From assembly GCF_000003605.2 (NCBI RefSeq), contig NW_003158224.1, forward strand, positions 342,978 through 367,134: DNA of 24,157 bases, given 5' to 3'. The DNA is from Saccoglossus kowalevskii (taxonomy: Eukaryota > Hemichordata > Enteropneusta > Harrimaniidae). Position 1 is the stretch's first letter. Each line of letters begins with the position of its first letter. Under the pieces are notes generated by a model. That model searched no databases and had not been told where the DNA came from. It saw only the letters and a program-made list of their open reading frames with translations. The translations under genes were made by a program, and so were the position numbers. Positions 9,011 through 20,063 of this stretch are shown here, one piece after another.

Positions 9011-10839
9011 CAGAATGAAAAGGGGGAAACGTGTTCACTTTTTTCTCTCTCGTGTGATTTTTTTTTTGCCCATGAGCGATTACGGGGCTTTATTGACGAA
9101 ATCGTTTTTAGAAATTAGTTAGGTTATTTTATTGATGAAATTAGCGATATACTTTGATTGCTACGTTAGTTGTCGTGATTAGTTTCAGGCGACGACGATA
9201 CCAAATCCTGGGACTTATTTTTTTTGTCTGCGCGAAATTTTAATTGTTAGCAACCTTTCACTGAATTTTTGGCATACTAGTATTTTGAACTTATGTGGCC
9301 GAGAATTTTGCTTTGAAGATGATGCATTTCACCGTAGCATCGAACCTACCGAGTGTATTCTTCATCCATGCAGATTGGAGAGAAGTAGAAACAAACAAAC
9401 TATTAGAGTTTAATTGTTTTACATGAATTAGAAAAACAACATCTGACATTACTCGGAGAAATTAATGTAAACGGCTTCACTTGCTGTATAGCGCCCTCTA
9501 TCACACAAACCGATTTCCAGTGTCGTATTAATTTTGCTGGATTGTATGCTATTCCTCTCCGTGTATAAGGCTCGATCATTACCTCAAATGTGATTCGTCA
9601 TCATATGGCTCACAGGGATACGAAGAATGATCTTTTGTTAGATTTTTTCTTCATATTTGTCTATCTGAATATTTCGTAACAGAATCCGTTAAAATATACT
9701 TTTAAAGTGTCACGCTCGTCGCGTCATATCGTGTTTGATTTTTTTCGTGTTGTATTTATTTTCTTCGTCTTGAACTTGGCGCACGCACAACAATATGTAA
9801 CAAGCTCCCGAAATGATTCCGTGAAATGACTCGTTCGAACGATTGACAGTCAAGGCGCTCTTTCCAAGCCGCTCACTGGCAAACGGCAGCTTTATCGGAA
9901 ATTTAATAACGATGTTGTTCGTTTTAGAGATTAACCTTACATTCAGGTGGAAATGAAATGAAAACAGCGATGCTTATGCGATAAACCAACAAAGAAGAAA
10001 CACGCACGAAACGACGAATCGAAACAAAATGTCAAAACGCGGCAATTTTCTAAAAAGCATAGAGTCGTACTCTGATTAAGCATTTAAAGTAGAAGTCGTT
10101 ACAATTTTCCAATACAGTCTAATTTGTATCCTCTTTAAATTCAAATGCGTGTTGATGAATCACCGCCAATTTGCTTGCCAGCGGTAAGCGATATTACAGT
10201 TCATCTTTCCATCTTTAATTTCTGTCTCTAAATAGTCCCTTCTTATGATCAACGGGCTCAGTTATTTAGAAATCACTTAAAATCTGTGGCGATTGTGTAG
10301 TTTTTTTTTTTTTGAACTCTATAAAGCACCGATTTGCGCGTGAATTCGCGTGCGTGGCGCAGGAAGGTCACGTGCTTTATATATATAGCGAGCATTGTCA
10401 ATTTTTGAAAGAAATCGATATCGTTCTGGCCGCTAGAGCGTTTCTTGTCTGTTTCTATTTCTTGCGCTCGGGAAAGTTTTTAGAAAAATATATTAATTAA
10501 ACACCAAATAGGCGGCTCTCCCAAAAGGGTTTGTCGGCGTCGTTTTTCAAAAAATGGCAGGCAGAGAAGGGTCAAGACCCGAGAGTTGTTTGGAGAATAA
10601 GCGCATCACCATGCTTGTCTGGTCGTAATTTGGAGTATTCATGAGTAGAGGAGAGTCCTCGGGCGTGATTTCCCAAATTGCACAGCTGAATTCTTTGCTT
10701 GAAAAAAAAAGTACCAGTAAAAGTGTCAATCCGACATTTCAGAGGCCCAAACCGATACCACGCTGTCATCTCAAAGTAGAAATGCATGTAGCCTTTCTGG
10801 TGGTACGTGTTGCTCTCGTAACCTCCCAGAATCGGGCAC
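9011..10839. other. Intergenic, no gene; isolated motifs only
   Basis: A CTCF-like GCGCCCTCTATCAC is at 9491-9504, and CACGTG followed by TTTATATATATAG (10369-10388) makes an E-box/TATA-like pair. A run of 12 or more T lies at 10301-10312. Open frames at 10312-10892 are short, overlap on both strands and show no recognisable domain. Confidence 0.4.
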
Positions 10840-10915
10840 TTATTTTGCCGCGGGGGAAAAAAGGCGGGAAATTTTGCCGTCTGCGCGGATAGTTTGGCGC
10901 CAAGTTACGCGACGG
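10840..10915. promoter_or_regulatory. CpG cluster with two E2F sites
   Basis: GGCGGGAAA (10863-10871) and the palindromic TTTGGCGCCAA (10893-10903) are both near-perfect E2F sites, 30 bp apart, within about 75 bp that are unusually CpG-rich for this window. Paired E2F sites are typical of S-phase gene promoters. No exon next to them could be identified on either strand. Confidence 0.4.
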
Positions 10916-11661
10916 TAAATTAATAGTCTATGGGTAAAGTCGACATCGCAGTCATTGTATTTTCGTAAAAATCTACCCAACCATGAGTGATGGGGATGTG
11001 GAGTAACTATTACAATTAAAATTCACAATATTTTGATGAAATTATGCCGGGGTTATTCGTCATATACAAACGAGAAAAGAACATCGTAGAAATAGACACT
11101 AATTCCAAAAATGATATCACAATTTGGCAGTTGTTTCCACCCATCTATCCCTGACCCCTGCGTGTCTCATGGGTCCACGGGTAAGAGCTATTTTACCTGA
11201 GGCTGCGTCACACAAATGTGTGTAATATCGCACTAGAGTGGAAGCCCCAGAAGGGAAGTGAACGAACTCGGCGGAATTTGAAATTCGAATGCCTCACTCA
11301 AATATTAGACTGTTTGCGAAACCTCCGCCCATACCTGAGCTGTGACATCGAGGTATCCCCACTTAAGAGTATAGCGCCCTCATTGAGAATTGTACGAAAT
11401 TGTTACTGACAGTTGAAACCGACACTAATGTAACCTATGAAAGAATATGCCACAAACTAATACATCAGGTACCACGGCAACGTAGCATCGTATAATAAGT
11501 ACAAATCCTTTCGTTTTTTTTATTTACAGGCAAACATGTTCTCATGCAAATTAACATATTTTCACATATGGTTGTTTAGACGAAGACGAATAATAATAAA
11601 AATTACATGAATTTTCTCTAGAATTTCGAGGCTGTAGTTAAATGTAATTACATTCGGGTAC
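10916..11661. other. Intergenic, no gene seen
   Basis: Moderately AT-rich. A CTCF-like AGCGCCCTCATTGAG is at 11373-11387 and a second POU octamer at 11544. The 63-codon frame at 11218 has a non-conserved-looking sequence and I do not call it. Confidence 0.4.
11544..11555. promoter_or_regulatory. POU octamer plus TAAT, copy 2
   Basis: ATGCAAATTAAC is identical over 12 bp to the site at 7577, about 4 kb away. The flanks differ, so the pair is not part of a longer duplicated segment. Confidence 0.25.
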
Positions 11662-12509
11662 ACGCTATGCTATGCTATGCTATGCTATGCTATGCTATGC
11701 TATGATGTGCTGTGCTGTGCTGTGCTGTGCTGTGCCTGCTGCTGTGCTGTGCTGTGCTGTGCCGTGCCGTGCCTTGCCGTGCCGTGCCGTGCCGTGCCGT
11801 TGCCGTGCCGTGCCGTGCCTTGCCATGCCATGCCATGCCATGCCATGCCATGCCATGCCATGCCATGCCATGCCATNNNNNNNNNNNNNNNNNNNNNNNN
11901 NNNNNNNNNNNNNNNNNNNNNNNNNNNNNNNNNNNNNNNNNNNNNNNNNNNNNNNNNNNNNNNNNNNNNNNNNNNNNNNNNNNNNNNNNNNNNNNNNNNN
12001 NNNNNNNNNNNNNNNNNNNNNNNNNNNNNNNNNNNNNNNNNNNNNNNNNNNNNNNNNNNNNNNNNNNNNNNNNNNNNNNNNNNNNNNNNNNNNNNNNNNN
12101 NNNNNNNNNNNNNNCCGTGCCGTGCCGTGCCGTGCCGTGCCGTGCCGTGCCGTGCCTTGCCGTGCCGTGCCATGCCATGCCATGCCATGCCATGCCATGC
12201 CATGCCATGCCATGCCATGCCATGCCATGCCATACCATGCTATGCTATGCCATGCCATGCTATATACTATGCTATGCTATGCTATGCTATGCTACGCTAC
12301 GCTACGCTACGCTACGCTACGCTATGCTACGCTACGCTACGCTATGCTACGCTACGCTATGCTATGCTATGCTACGCTATGCTATGCTATGCTATGCTAT
12401 GCTATGCTATGCTATGCTATGCTATGCTATGCTATGCTATGCTATGCTATGCCATGCCATGCTATGCTACGCTATGTTATGCTATGCTATGCTACTAGTA
12501 TGCTATGCT
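11662..12509. repeat. Compound pentanucleotide microsatellite (TGCYN)n with internal gap
   Basis: The 5-bp period NTGCY continues through the whole stretch in blocks: ATGCT (11662-11705), GTGCT (11706-11757), GTGCC (to 11820), ATGCC (to the gap), then GTGCC (12115-12170), ATGCC (to 12236), ATGCT with breaks (to 12290), mixed ACGCT/ATGCT (to 12375) and ATGCT (to 12500). Rare out-of-phase slips occur (for example CCTGCTGCTG near 11735). Long frames of the MLCYAM type on every strand are just the repeat translated. The true length is unknown because of the gap. Confidence 0.97.
11877..12114. other. Assembly gap (238 N) inside the microsatellite
   Basis: The N run begins in ATGCC units and ends in GTGCC units, so at least one block boundary is hidden. 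The gap size may be an estimate, and the real array could be much longer. Confidence 1.
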
Positions 12510-13418
12510 CGGATTCATCTCATTACATCACTTCCTGTCCCCTCATACATTATTCATCCCTTATCCCATAATGCTCCACATGTTAGCAAAGCACATATCT
12601 GCTATAACCAATTGCAAATATACAAAAATGAGCACTAAAGCTCCCGAACAGACATGACAAAACCAATTCCCTGTTCCCTCCAGAGTAAAACTATTAAATA
12701 TACGCGATAAACTGTACCCGAATAGAACGCCCATGGCCGTAAAGTTGCGTCGTGGACACCAAGGGAGTGTTTTAGATACACCAGGCAGGTGGGGTGAGCT
12801 ATTAAATCTTACGCTACAAATGAAATTGACTTTATTGGGGTTTGGACATCAACTTTGTATTTTGATTTACGATATATCAAAACATCCCTTGACGAATCCA
12901 ACCTTGGACAGGTTTTATCGTGCAATTATTGCCAAATCATCAATTCTATTGTTTATTTGTATAACAACATCTGCGTTGTCTTTTGTTCAAGTTGCCCGGC
13001 GTTTGCAGTTTATTGGCAACACATCGAATCAACGGAGTTATTGTTTTATTCAATGCAAAGCACGTTTACGAGAATTCGAGATCCAAGGCGAGAATTTGTT
13101 TTTTGTTGTTGTCTCGATGTAATTGATTGAGTTGTTTACGTTTTTTTCTCTAACCGATGTGTTCTCAATAAATCACCCAAAAATCAACACGTATTTTAGT
13201 GATTAGCACTGTTTGTTGTTTCTTTTTCTTCTTTTGTCGCTCTATTACAATTTCTGTTACACACTGAATTAGTAGGCTCTGTATTTTGTTATATTCATAC
13301 TTTCCTCTGAATCGTTTATTTACTCTTTTTTCATGTCCATCTTATTCCTGCCAATGAACCGTTCAGAGTCAGAGTTCCTGGTCATAGATTACGTCACACA
13401 TTGCGCTTTGAACAAATA
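12510..13418. other. Intergenic, with an unsupported 129-codon frame
   Basis: An ATG at 12733 in a fair start context (CGCCCATGG) opens 129 codons to 13122 with one hydrophobic stretch (SSILLFICITTSALSFVQVA), and AATAAA follows at about 13168. Another frame of the same strand is open for 91 codons over the same bases, no homologue comes to mind and base use looks like the flanks. It could be an orphan gene, but chance is at least as likely. Nothing else is visible. Confidence 0.25.
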
Positions 13419-13727
13419 GTGCCAAATGTTGCAAAAGAAACGAGCCTTTGGAATTGCGGAAGAGGGGGCGAAACGAATTTCATTTTTGTTGTATAGGATT
13501 TGAGGAAGACTAGGGGATCCATAAACGATGGCCTTTCCCTCCATTTTACATTCTTAGAACTAAAAAAGTGTCAAATATTGCAAAAGAAATGAGCCTTTGG
13601 AATTGCAGAAGAGGGGACGAAACGAATTTCATTTTTGTATAGGATTTGAGGAAGACATTTCTGTTCACTTATGACTAGGGGTTTCCATAAGCGATAATAT
13701 TTTTCTCTATTTTACATTCTTAGAACT
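13419..13727 (+). repeat. Two-copy tandem duplication, ~145-160 bp
   Basis: Unit 1 (13419-13561) and unit 2 (13568-13727) share GTGYCAAATRTTGCAAAAGA, GAGCCTTTGGAATTGC, CGAAACGAATTTCATTTTTG, TATAGGATTTGAGGAAGAC and TTTTACATTCTTAGAACT. Unit 2 has about 19 extra bases (ATTTCTGTTCACTTATGAC), flanked by GAC on both sides, that unit 1 lacks, consistent with a slip deletion in unit 1. Unit 1 has an extra TTG in the T-rich part. It is non-coding. Confidence 0.9.
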
Positions 13728-16640
13728 CATACTGACTACAAAATCACTATAACCACAGGGACTGTGCTTTAACACACTCATCATTTGCGATATCGCTCAA
13801 ATGTTTATTGTATGTCACGGTTAGCGATGTATTTGAGTTCAATGTCACAATACAACAATAACATTTCAAACAAATATAAACTAGCAACAACTATGACGAG
13901 ACTCGACAAGGACATCTTTGTGAGGCGGAGGCGAAACTGTGCACATGTCGGACTGGAGAACGCACTTAAATACGCAAGCGTAGTGACAGGTTGGCAACAG
14001 ACGTCAAAGGGAACCAGCCTATAAATATTGATCAATACGAACCAATATAAACTAACGCCCATTCTTAGACTAAGTGATGAATGTAGCGTTCATAGGAAAT
14101 TACAGTCATTGTTAATACCGCTTTTACAATACAAAAAGGAAGCTTGTAGCCTCTCCCCAAAATGAAAAGTGTACGACCATTGAATAATTGTTTTAATATA
14201 TGAAGTCAAATTGACGTATATTTGTGTTTGTTCTAAGTTCAATCGATGTCCATGTACGGTAGATGGTTACGGGGGGGGGGCAATTGTACCTGGCATTAAT
14301 GTAATTAACTGAGGCCAAACTTAATAATTTGAATAATAATAAATATAGTAAAAATAAAAAAATAACAATGTTACACTCCAAGATTCACCACTTAGAATGT
14401 CTTGGGTCGTATCGTCATAGCAACTACCGTATCAAGTTTTGAAATAATTGACCAGGTCGTGAAGATAACAAAATCGGCGTTATTATAAAATGTCAAACAA
14501 AATTGAGGTTTACGGTGAAAAAAAACCAGTCGATTGCAGTATTTTTAAGCACTGAAAAGATTTTTGATTTCGAAAAAGAAACACTTCTTAAATTACAGTT
14601 GAGTCGACATTTATGTAAGACCCTTTATTTCACCCAAAAAAGGTATACAGTTCACGGCGAAGTGCAAAAATAGTTCATTTTTACTTTTAGGGTATAACGT
14701 CACATATTTTTTAAAAGCAGTTGGCAGATTTTCCTTACATAAAAAAGATATGATATAACAGGGTATAGTAGTTTTGGTTAAAAAGATCTGAAAAGAAAAC
14801 CTTTTTTTGTACAATATACATTAACAGTCAAGTGTGAAAACCAAGAACAAGTACTTTTCCTTTGAGATCAAGTGTCATCACCGAGACGATTAATGCAGTC
14901 GCTAGCTCGTTACTAATCGACGACAATATACTTGAAACTGGCCATCTTTCAATAATGGAAGTTATAGCTCGTACCATGGCACTGAAGTCAACTTAATTAT
15001 CCTTATCAGAGATGAGCACGTGATCTGGGAACAATAACGTGTCTATTTCAATGTCAAATGAACAATAACGTATCCCTTTCCGTTCATGAAAATAAAAAAA
15101 ATGACGCTTAATCTCCCTGTGTACGCATTCATCTTTTTTTCTGAGTTGATTTATTTCACTCTATTGGTGGATTCAGCCTGAGGCAAAAACGAAGGGGATG
15201 AGATGGGAAACGACTTAGTGGTCGCTACGACGACGAGCCACCTGCCAACGATAATGACAGCAACATTTCTTGTTTAAAATTGACGATCTTTTGTTATTGT
15301 TCGACTTTCAGAAAATCAACAATTCGGCACACCTGATATTCGATATGCGGCAGAGGAGACTAAACTTGCATTCGATATTACAATAATGCATACATGTACA
15401 ATGTCAGTAACTAAGGGAAGATTTAAGCGTAAAAATAAAGGGGTAACCATTTTGAAAATTCGAGGGCTGGATTTTGAAAAAAAAACAGAGCAGAAATTCC
15501 GAAGAACCTCTTATTGGGAAAAAATAATGTTTAGAATGCTCTGAGGAAAAAAATCGCTAAAAAGTATGCAATTGACCAATTTCCTCCAGCCGTACCCCAA
15601 CTTTTAAATGGGTCACGGTCACCTCTAAAGAGATTCTTTTCTTTTAACAAGTATCGAGTTAGGTTTCAGTTTCTTTCATTGGGACAGCATTGATTATAGT
15701 AGTTTCGCAACTAAAAAACACACAAAGGTCGTACACATGTTGTGCATTTATAGTATTTTAACATTAATCTTGCTTCTTGATATGGACACGGATTGTTTCA
15801 CGCGTCATAAGAAGTTCTACGTACATGTACGGTGTCCCCGTATCATTAGCATACTCAGTACTGACTACGAGTAGTATTGTTTATTTGCCGTTCGATGGAA
15901 GTGGGCGGTGCATTGCAAATCTGTCGCTTTGAAGAAGCTGTGTATTAACGTTATTCAATTTTGAGAAAAAAAATCAACCGCTCTTTCCGGGATACGGATA
16001 AATAACAGTCGTATATAGAGGGAGTGTAGCGAGTTGAATCAATAACCCCTCCCAAGAATCTCCTTTGTCCGCGTTCTCTAGACGGCGCCCTCATGAATCA
16101 GTAATTTAAGTCCCTCGGGCTTGAAACGTACTAGTACAAAGGAAGTGGCATATACCTGTGTCCCAATTTACGTTTACCACGGAGCAATGTCCGTATATGT
16201 ACAAATGGTAGCATGTGGTTACGGTGATGCTGCTGGGGGAGAGAAATGGGGATGGGGCTTACCCACTTTTTACCATCATTCAATTAAGTACGCTCATTAA
16301 TACTTTTTATGATATTATTGATCATCTTGTTTAGTGGTTTCCTTTAAAAAGTGTTAAGGTTTCAGAGAATTAAAAAGCAAAACCCCTGTTAAAAAAATGA
16401 TATCACGATGCTACTCGACTCTGTTTATCATAATTTCTAGTGGCTGCGGTGTCGTGACACACAGTACCCATGCACAATCTCCTCCACCTTCACCGTTTCT
16501 AGCTTCCCCGACAAACTAAACACATCGTGAGAAAAAAAAACGTCGCATATTTCCTGGGATTTAACGATACCCAACGTTGTCACGCTCGCTAACACATTCA
16601 CGTCTACTTGAAAAACGGGCCGTATAGTAGCACGGTGGAA
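13728..16640. other. Intergenic, no gene seen
   Basis: AT-rich throughout, with a G10 run at 14271-14280, A-rich runs at 14521 and 15476, and a CTCF-like GGCGCCCTCATGA at 16084-16096. Short frames at 13785, 14193, 14611 and 16437 lack recognisable domains or splice context. Confidence 0.4.
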
Positions 16641-16803
16641 CAAAGCTAAATAACATTAGCGGTTTCGTCTATGCGTTGACCGATCAATCGCCGTCGCCAA
16701 TCACCCGTATAAGATACCATAAACAACATACGTATTTGATTAACGAGTAGACCGATCATAATTTATATCTTATGCCGGTGAGTACAGACATGGCTCGCTA
16801 CAT

Positions 16804-16870
16804 TGATAAACACAATTATCATATATAACAGATCAATCTTATCTGCGTTCTTAATTATGATGGATAATTT
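16804..16870. promoter_or_regulatory. GATA/TAAT motif cluster
   Basis: TGATAA (16804), TTATCA (16817), CTTATCT (16838-16844, the best GATA match), TTAATTA and GGATAA occur within 70 bp, mixing GATA and homeodomain-type cores. The AT-rich background makes chance clusters likely. Confidence 0.2.
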
Positions 16871-17258
16871 TAAACTAATTTATTCAATAATAATAATATT
16901 ATGACCAATTTAGTTAAATGTTTAATCCGTGACGCACCCTGGGAAGACGATTATTGTTCATTTCCCATACTGGAAGATTACGTTAACGTTTGGTTGGTTT
17001 TAATCCAGAAATAATCTCTAAATCAAACCACTTTCAGGTACCTGTATTGTATTTTTTGTAATCCCTTAGTTAATGACCATCACCACAAGCATAATGTTGA
17101 ATGCAAATGAGTTCTACGTCATACTTTGATTTCGAACTGCTGACCACAGCCATGCAAAACTCGTCACTATAGACGTCATCTGCACGACCACAAACTTTCT
17201 GATCCAGAAATATTCTTAAAATTTAATGTATTTAAAAAAAGTATGACCACCATGTTTC
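16871..17258. other. Intergenic, no feature seen
   Basis: AT-rich, without repeats or frames of note. Confidence 0.4.
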
Positions 17259-17290
17259 GACGTCACGTGATGTGCACATGCGCAGTTCGA
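17259..17290. promoter_or_regulatory. Composite CRE/E-box/NRF1-like site
   Basis: GACGTCACGTGA joins a CRE-like GACGTCA to the palindromic E-box TCACGTGA (MITF/TFEB/USF type), and CATGCGCAG, an NRF1 half-site, follows within 12 bp. This set is common at housekeeping and lysosomal promoters. On the minus strand a perfect donor ATTCAG|GTAAGT lies at 17345, preceded by a 14-codon ATG frame. The donor lies on the wrong side for this promoter to make it the first exon, so the two may be unrelated. Confidence 0.3.
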
Positions 17291-17925
17291 CTTCTGGGTT
17301 TCGGATGAGAGTTTCATTTACTTGAATGAACGTGTTAAACTTACCTGAATCAGCATGTGTGTGCTACGTGTTTGTTCAAATGTCATGCACTCCCTAATAT
17401 CGAAACACGTGTTTTGTATGCCTACTCACGGTTAGTCAAAGTCATATTTAACACTTTCATTAGTGAGATGTGGCAACACGGCTAACGTATGCAAACATCC
17501 AAACGAAAGGATAAAGTTAAAAAAAGATATTGTTAAGTGAGCTTTAAATTTCAGGTTTTATTTCAGAGTTGGTTATTGTCATGGGTGATAATCCTTTGCG
17601 TCATATATCTTGTACACATCTCTTTTTTGTCACTTTTCGTCGATGTAGATAGGTTTAAAAAGGCGGAGTTTAAAGCCCGTTGAAGGGGTATCAACACCAG
17701 CATAACTAACCATGCAATAGTCACATTGGCGTAAAAGCAGATGGAAGCACGTTACACTATCGTAAAGCGGCTTAGTCAGTTTAGATTGCTATAGACCTTA
17801 TATGTTGTTAAATTCGAAATATGCCGACTGGTTACAACATATAGAACTAAACAGAGATAAGCCCCATGTTCTAACAAGTTTATACGTATGTATATTATTA
17901 TGACATTTAACATGGTTCGGAAAGG

Positions 17926-18057
17926 TTAAAGAGTGGTAGTCGTCCTGCCACGTCCTGTTCGATATGGGACTCATAGTGACGTATACAAGCGTGTGAAATA
18001 CATTGTTTATTTGCATGAAATTCGAACACGCGCTGCGCGACGACCACCGCGCTTTAA
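17926..18057 (+). mobile_element. TTAA-flanked MITE, 132 bp, copy 2
   Basis: TTAA marks both ends. The left end TTAAAGAGTGGTAGTCGTC and the reverse complement of the right end TTAAAGCGCGGTGGTCGTCG form terminal inverted repeats of about 24 bp. The interior contains GTTCGATATGGGACTCATAG and is shared almost base for base with the copy at 21157; the last 29 bases are identical. TTAA target sites are used by piggyBac and Kolobok superfamilies, but the ends do not show the usual piggyBac CCC start, so the parent family is open. No open frame for a transposase is present. Confidence 0.88.
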
Positions 18058-18429
18058 CTCTTACTGCCCGAATAAAAAGGTGCGCAAAAGACAGAAAGAA
18101 GTTGAAAGAATTCTTTGTGTAAACGCGAGATCCTTATCTTTTTTTATACCCCGGCACAACTTACATCGACGTAACTGTTTCTAGTGTGAACACGGTGATA
18201 GACCACTGCCCAGGGTGAGATTCCAATAAACCGTTTTGCAACTATATTAAAATTAACGAAGCTTGTAGCAAATTTTAGCACCTACATATGAACTTCTCCA
18301 AGTCAAGGTAATGAGCACAAAAATCATCGTAATATATTGGCCTTTGACATTCCCAAGGCCGGTGGTTTGAACGTTGAAAATAGCTCCTGGTTCTGAGGTG
18401 TCAAAGCGAAGCTGCTTGCAAGATTGCGC
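18058..18429. other. Intergenic, no feature seen
   Basis: No repeat, RNA gene or credible coding frame was seen between the MITE and the paired CCAAT boxes. Confidence 0.4.
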
Positions 18430-18474
18430 CTGATTGGCTGACCATCCCTAACACCTAACATTCAGACCAATCAG
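18430..18474. promoter_or_regulatory. Two CCAAT boxes in inverted arrangement (NF-Y type)
   Basis: CTGATTGG (18430-18437) and CCAATCAG (18467-18474) are an 8-bp perfect inverted repeat. Each is a full NF-Y-type CCAAT box. Facing, evenly spaced CCAAT boxes are typical of promoters, although some MITEs also carry them. No longer inverted arms were found here. Confidence 0.35.
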
Positions 18475-18680
18475 AGAGCTTGTTTGTTGGCAGTTTTTTT
18501 TTTCGACGAATCAAATTCTGCCTTCTATTGTATACTTCGACTCAACTGTGGCTTTGTCCACATTTTGGAAAATAACATCTTGACAACGCTGAGAATATAC
18601 CACATTATACGTCACGCCGTTTCTTTGAGTCGGAAACATTTTTAGATGAGGCTCAGAGAGCGAGCAGTAAACGAAGTAAA

Positions 18681-18693
18681 TGACCTCTGACCC
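18681..18693 (-). promoter_or_regulatory. DR1 nuclear receptor element
   Basis: The minus strand reads GGGTCAGAGGTCA, two AGGTCA-type half-sites in direct repeat with 1-bp spacing, which is the HNF4/RXR/COUP-TF consensus. It lies about 0.2 kb from the paired CCAAT boxes. The 62-codon minus-strand frame across it begins with GTG and has no known relative. Confidence 0.4.
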
Positions 18694-18699
18694 GTCCAC

Positions 18700-20063
18700 A
18701 CTCAGACTTTTAAACAGTTTGACTTATTATTAAAAAGACGGAAAATATCAATTTATTGTATAGTGCATATTATAACAGCTTTGTGCCTGCTTCCTCTCAT
18801 AATGCATTGAGATATATGTTTCTACACTGAATATGTTTGATGATGATGAACCCCAAAAAAGCGCATGCGCCTTGCGTTACTGGTACGTATTATTAATTAA
18901 ATGTACGAATTTTATTGCCAAATAACCAGTACAGACAATGAAAAAAATAGTAATGAACTTGGAAATTTGTTTTTGCTCATTTTCAATAATCTTCAAGTTA
19001 AAATACGACGGATTTGATGTATGATTTTGCTCAGATTCAGTTTTCATTTGTATCAGTTTCCATCCCATCATCACGGGTTCTCATTCCATATTTGCCAAAT
19101 CAGCTTCCAAGCACCGAATCCTAACGTTCACCCGAAGACAAACGGTGTTGTACGCTTATTTTGTTTTGCTTTGAACATTTTCAAAAATATCGTCGTATTA
19201 AAAACAAACAAACACGTGCCACGTGCCAGGATTCAAGGGCACGCCCTCCCACTGTTCTATGTCCCCCACCGTTTACTAATGCTACTTGTTCTAGTAATTT
19301 ACAATATAAACATTGGTTCAGTAACGATGCTGATTTGACAGTAAATTATGGTATGCAGTCCCACAAAAGTGAATCAATTCAACCACCAACTGACTAAGAC
19401 CATTCAAGTTCACCTGAAAGATACAATGAATTACCAATGCCCCCAGCTCGGTCACGTTTGGCTACACATACATACAGACGACAGTCTCATAAACGCTCCC
19501 AAAAACTTCCGGCAATTACGACTAAAAGTTTATTAATGAGTTTCTGCCGATCATTGATCTTAGAGTCTAGTCCCTGCTCACATGTGGGGAGGGGCGGACA
19601 CTCCTAGCAATGTGAAAATCACGGTACCTATTCTAAATGTCAAAAGTCCATCCGCCTCAACTAGTCTGGAGAACAAAATACGATAGGAGTGGCGATATTC
19701 ATTGCAGATTACTGGTCAACTGGTTAAAATAAGATCCTAGTTTGGGCTTTTTCTTAATTTACGTTTATTTTTTTATTTTTATTATACATTTTCCTTTATT
19801 TTATTTTATTTTACTTTATTATTTATTTGCTGTCATCTTTTTGAGAGTTTTGGTAATCGTGAAAACCAAAAATACCGAATCACAAGTACGTAACTAAGAA
19901 CACACAAAAAACAAACAAACAAATAGTGAAAGTAAAATAAATATGCAAAATAAAACACACGCCGTACAATACATCAGATTTTAATCAGGTTAATTACTGG
20001 AACTATATTAATGACATAGTCCACGTTGAAATGAGCAGAAATGTTACACATGCCTAATATGAA
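18700..20063. other. Intergenic, with T-rich low-complexity tract and double E-box
   Basis: CACGTG occurs at 19213-19218 and again at 19220-19225, separated by one base. The T-rich tract at about 19747-19830 is a run of TTTTA/TTTAT words. The longest frames (19021-19338 and 19161-19397) overlap in different frames and match nothing known. Confidence 0.45.

Noticed and set aside
11672-12638. Long frames of about 180-310 codons reading MLCYAM or MAWHGM across the pentamer array
   Set aside because: They are the microsatellite and the N gap translated, open in several frames on both strands.
12733-13122. 129-codon frame as a confident gene
   Set aside because: A second frame is open over the same bases and there is no homologue or splice context, so it is reported only as an unsupported frame.
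17933-18184. Frame sharing VKYxVYLHEIRTR with a frame near 6300
   Set aside because: The similarity comes from the two copies of the TTAA MITE; the frame runs out of the element into unrelated DNA.
18511-18699. 62-codon minus-strand frame
   Set aside because: It starts on GTG, which is not a normal animal start codon, and matches nothing known.
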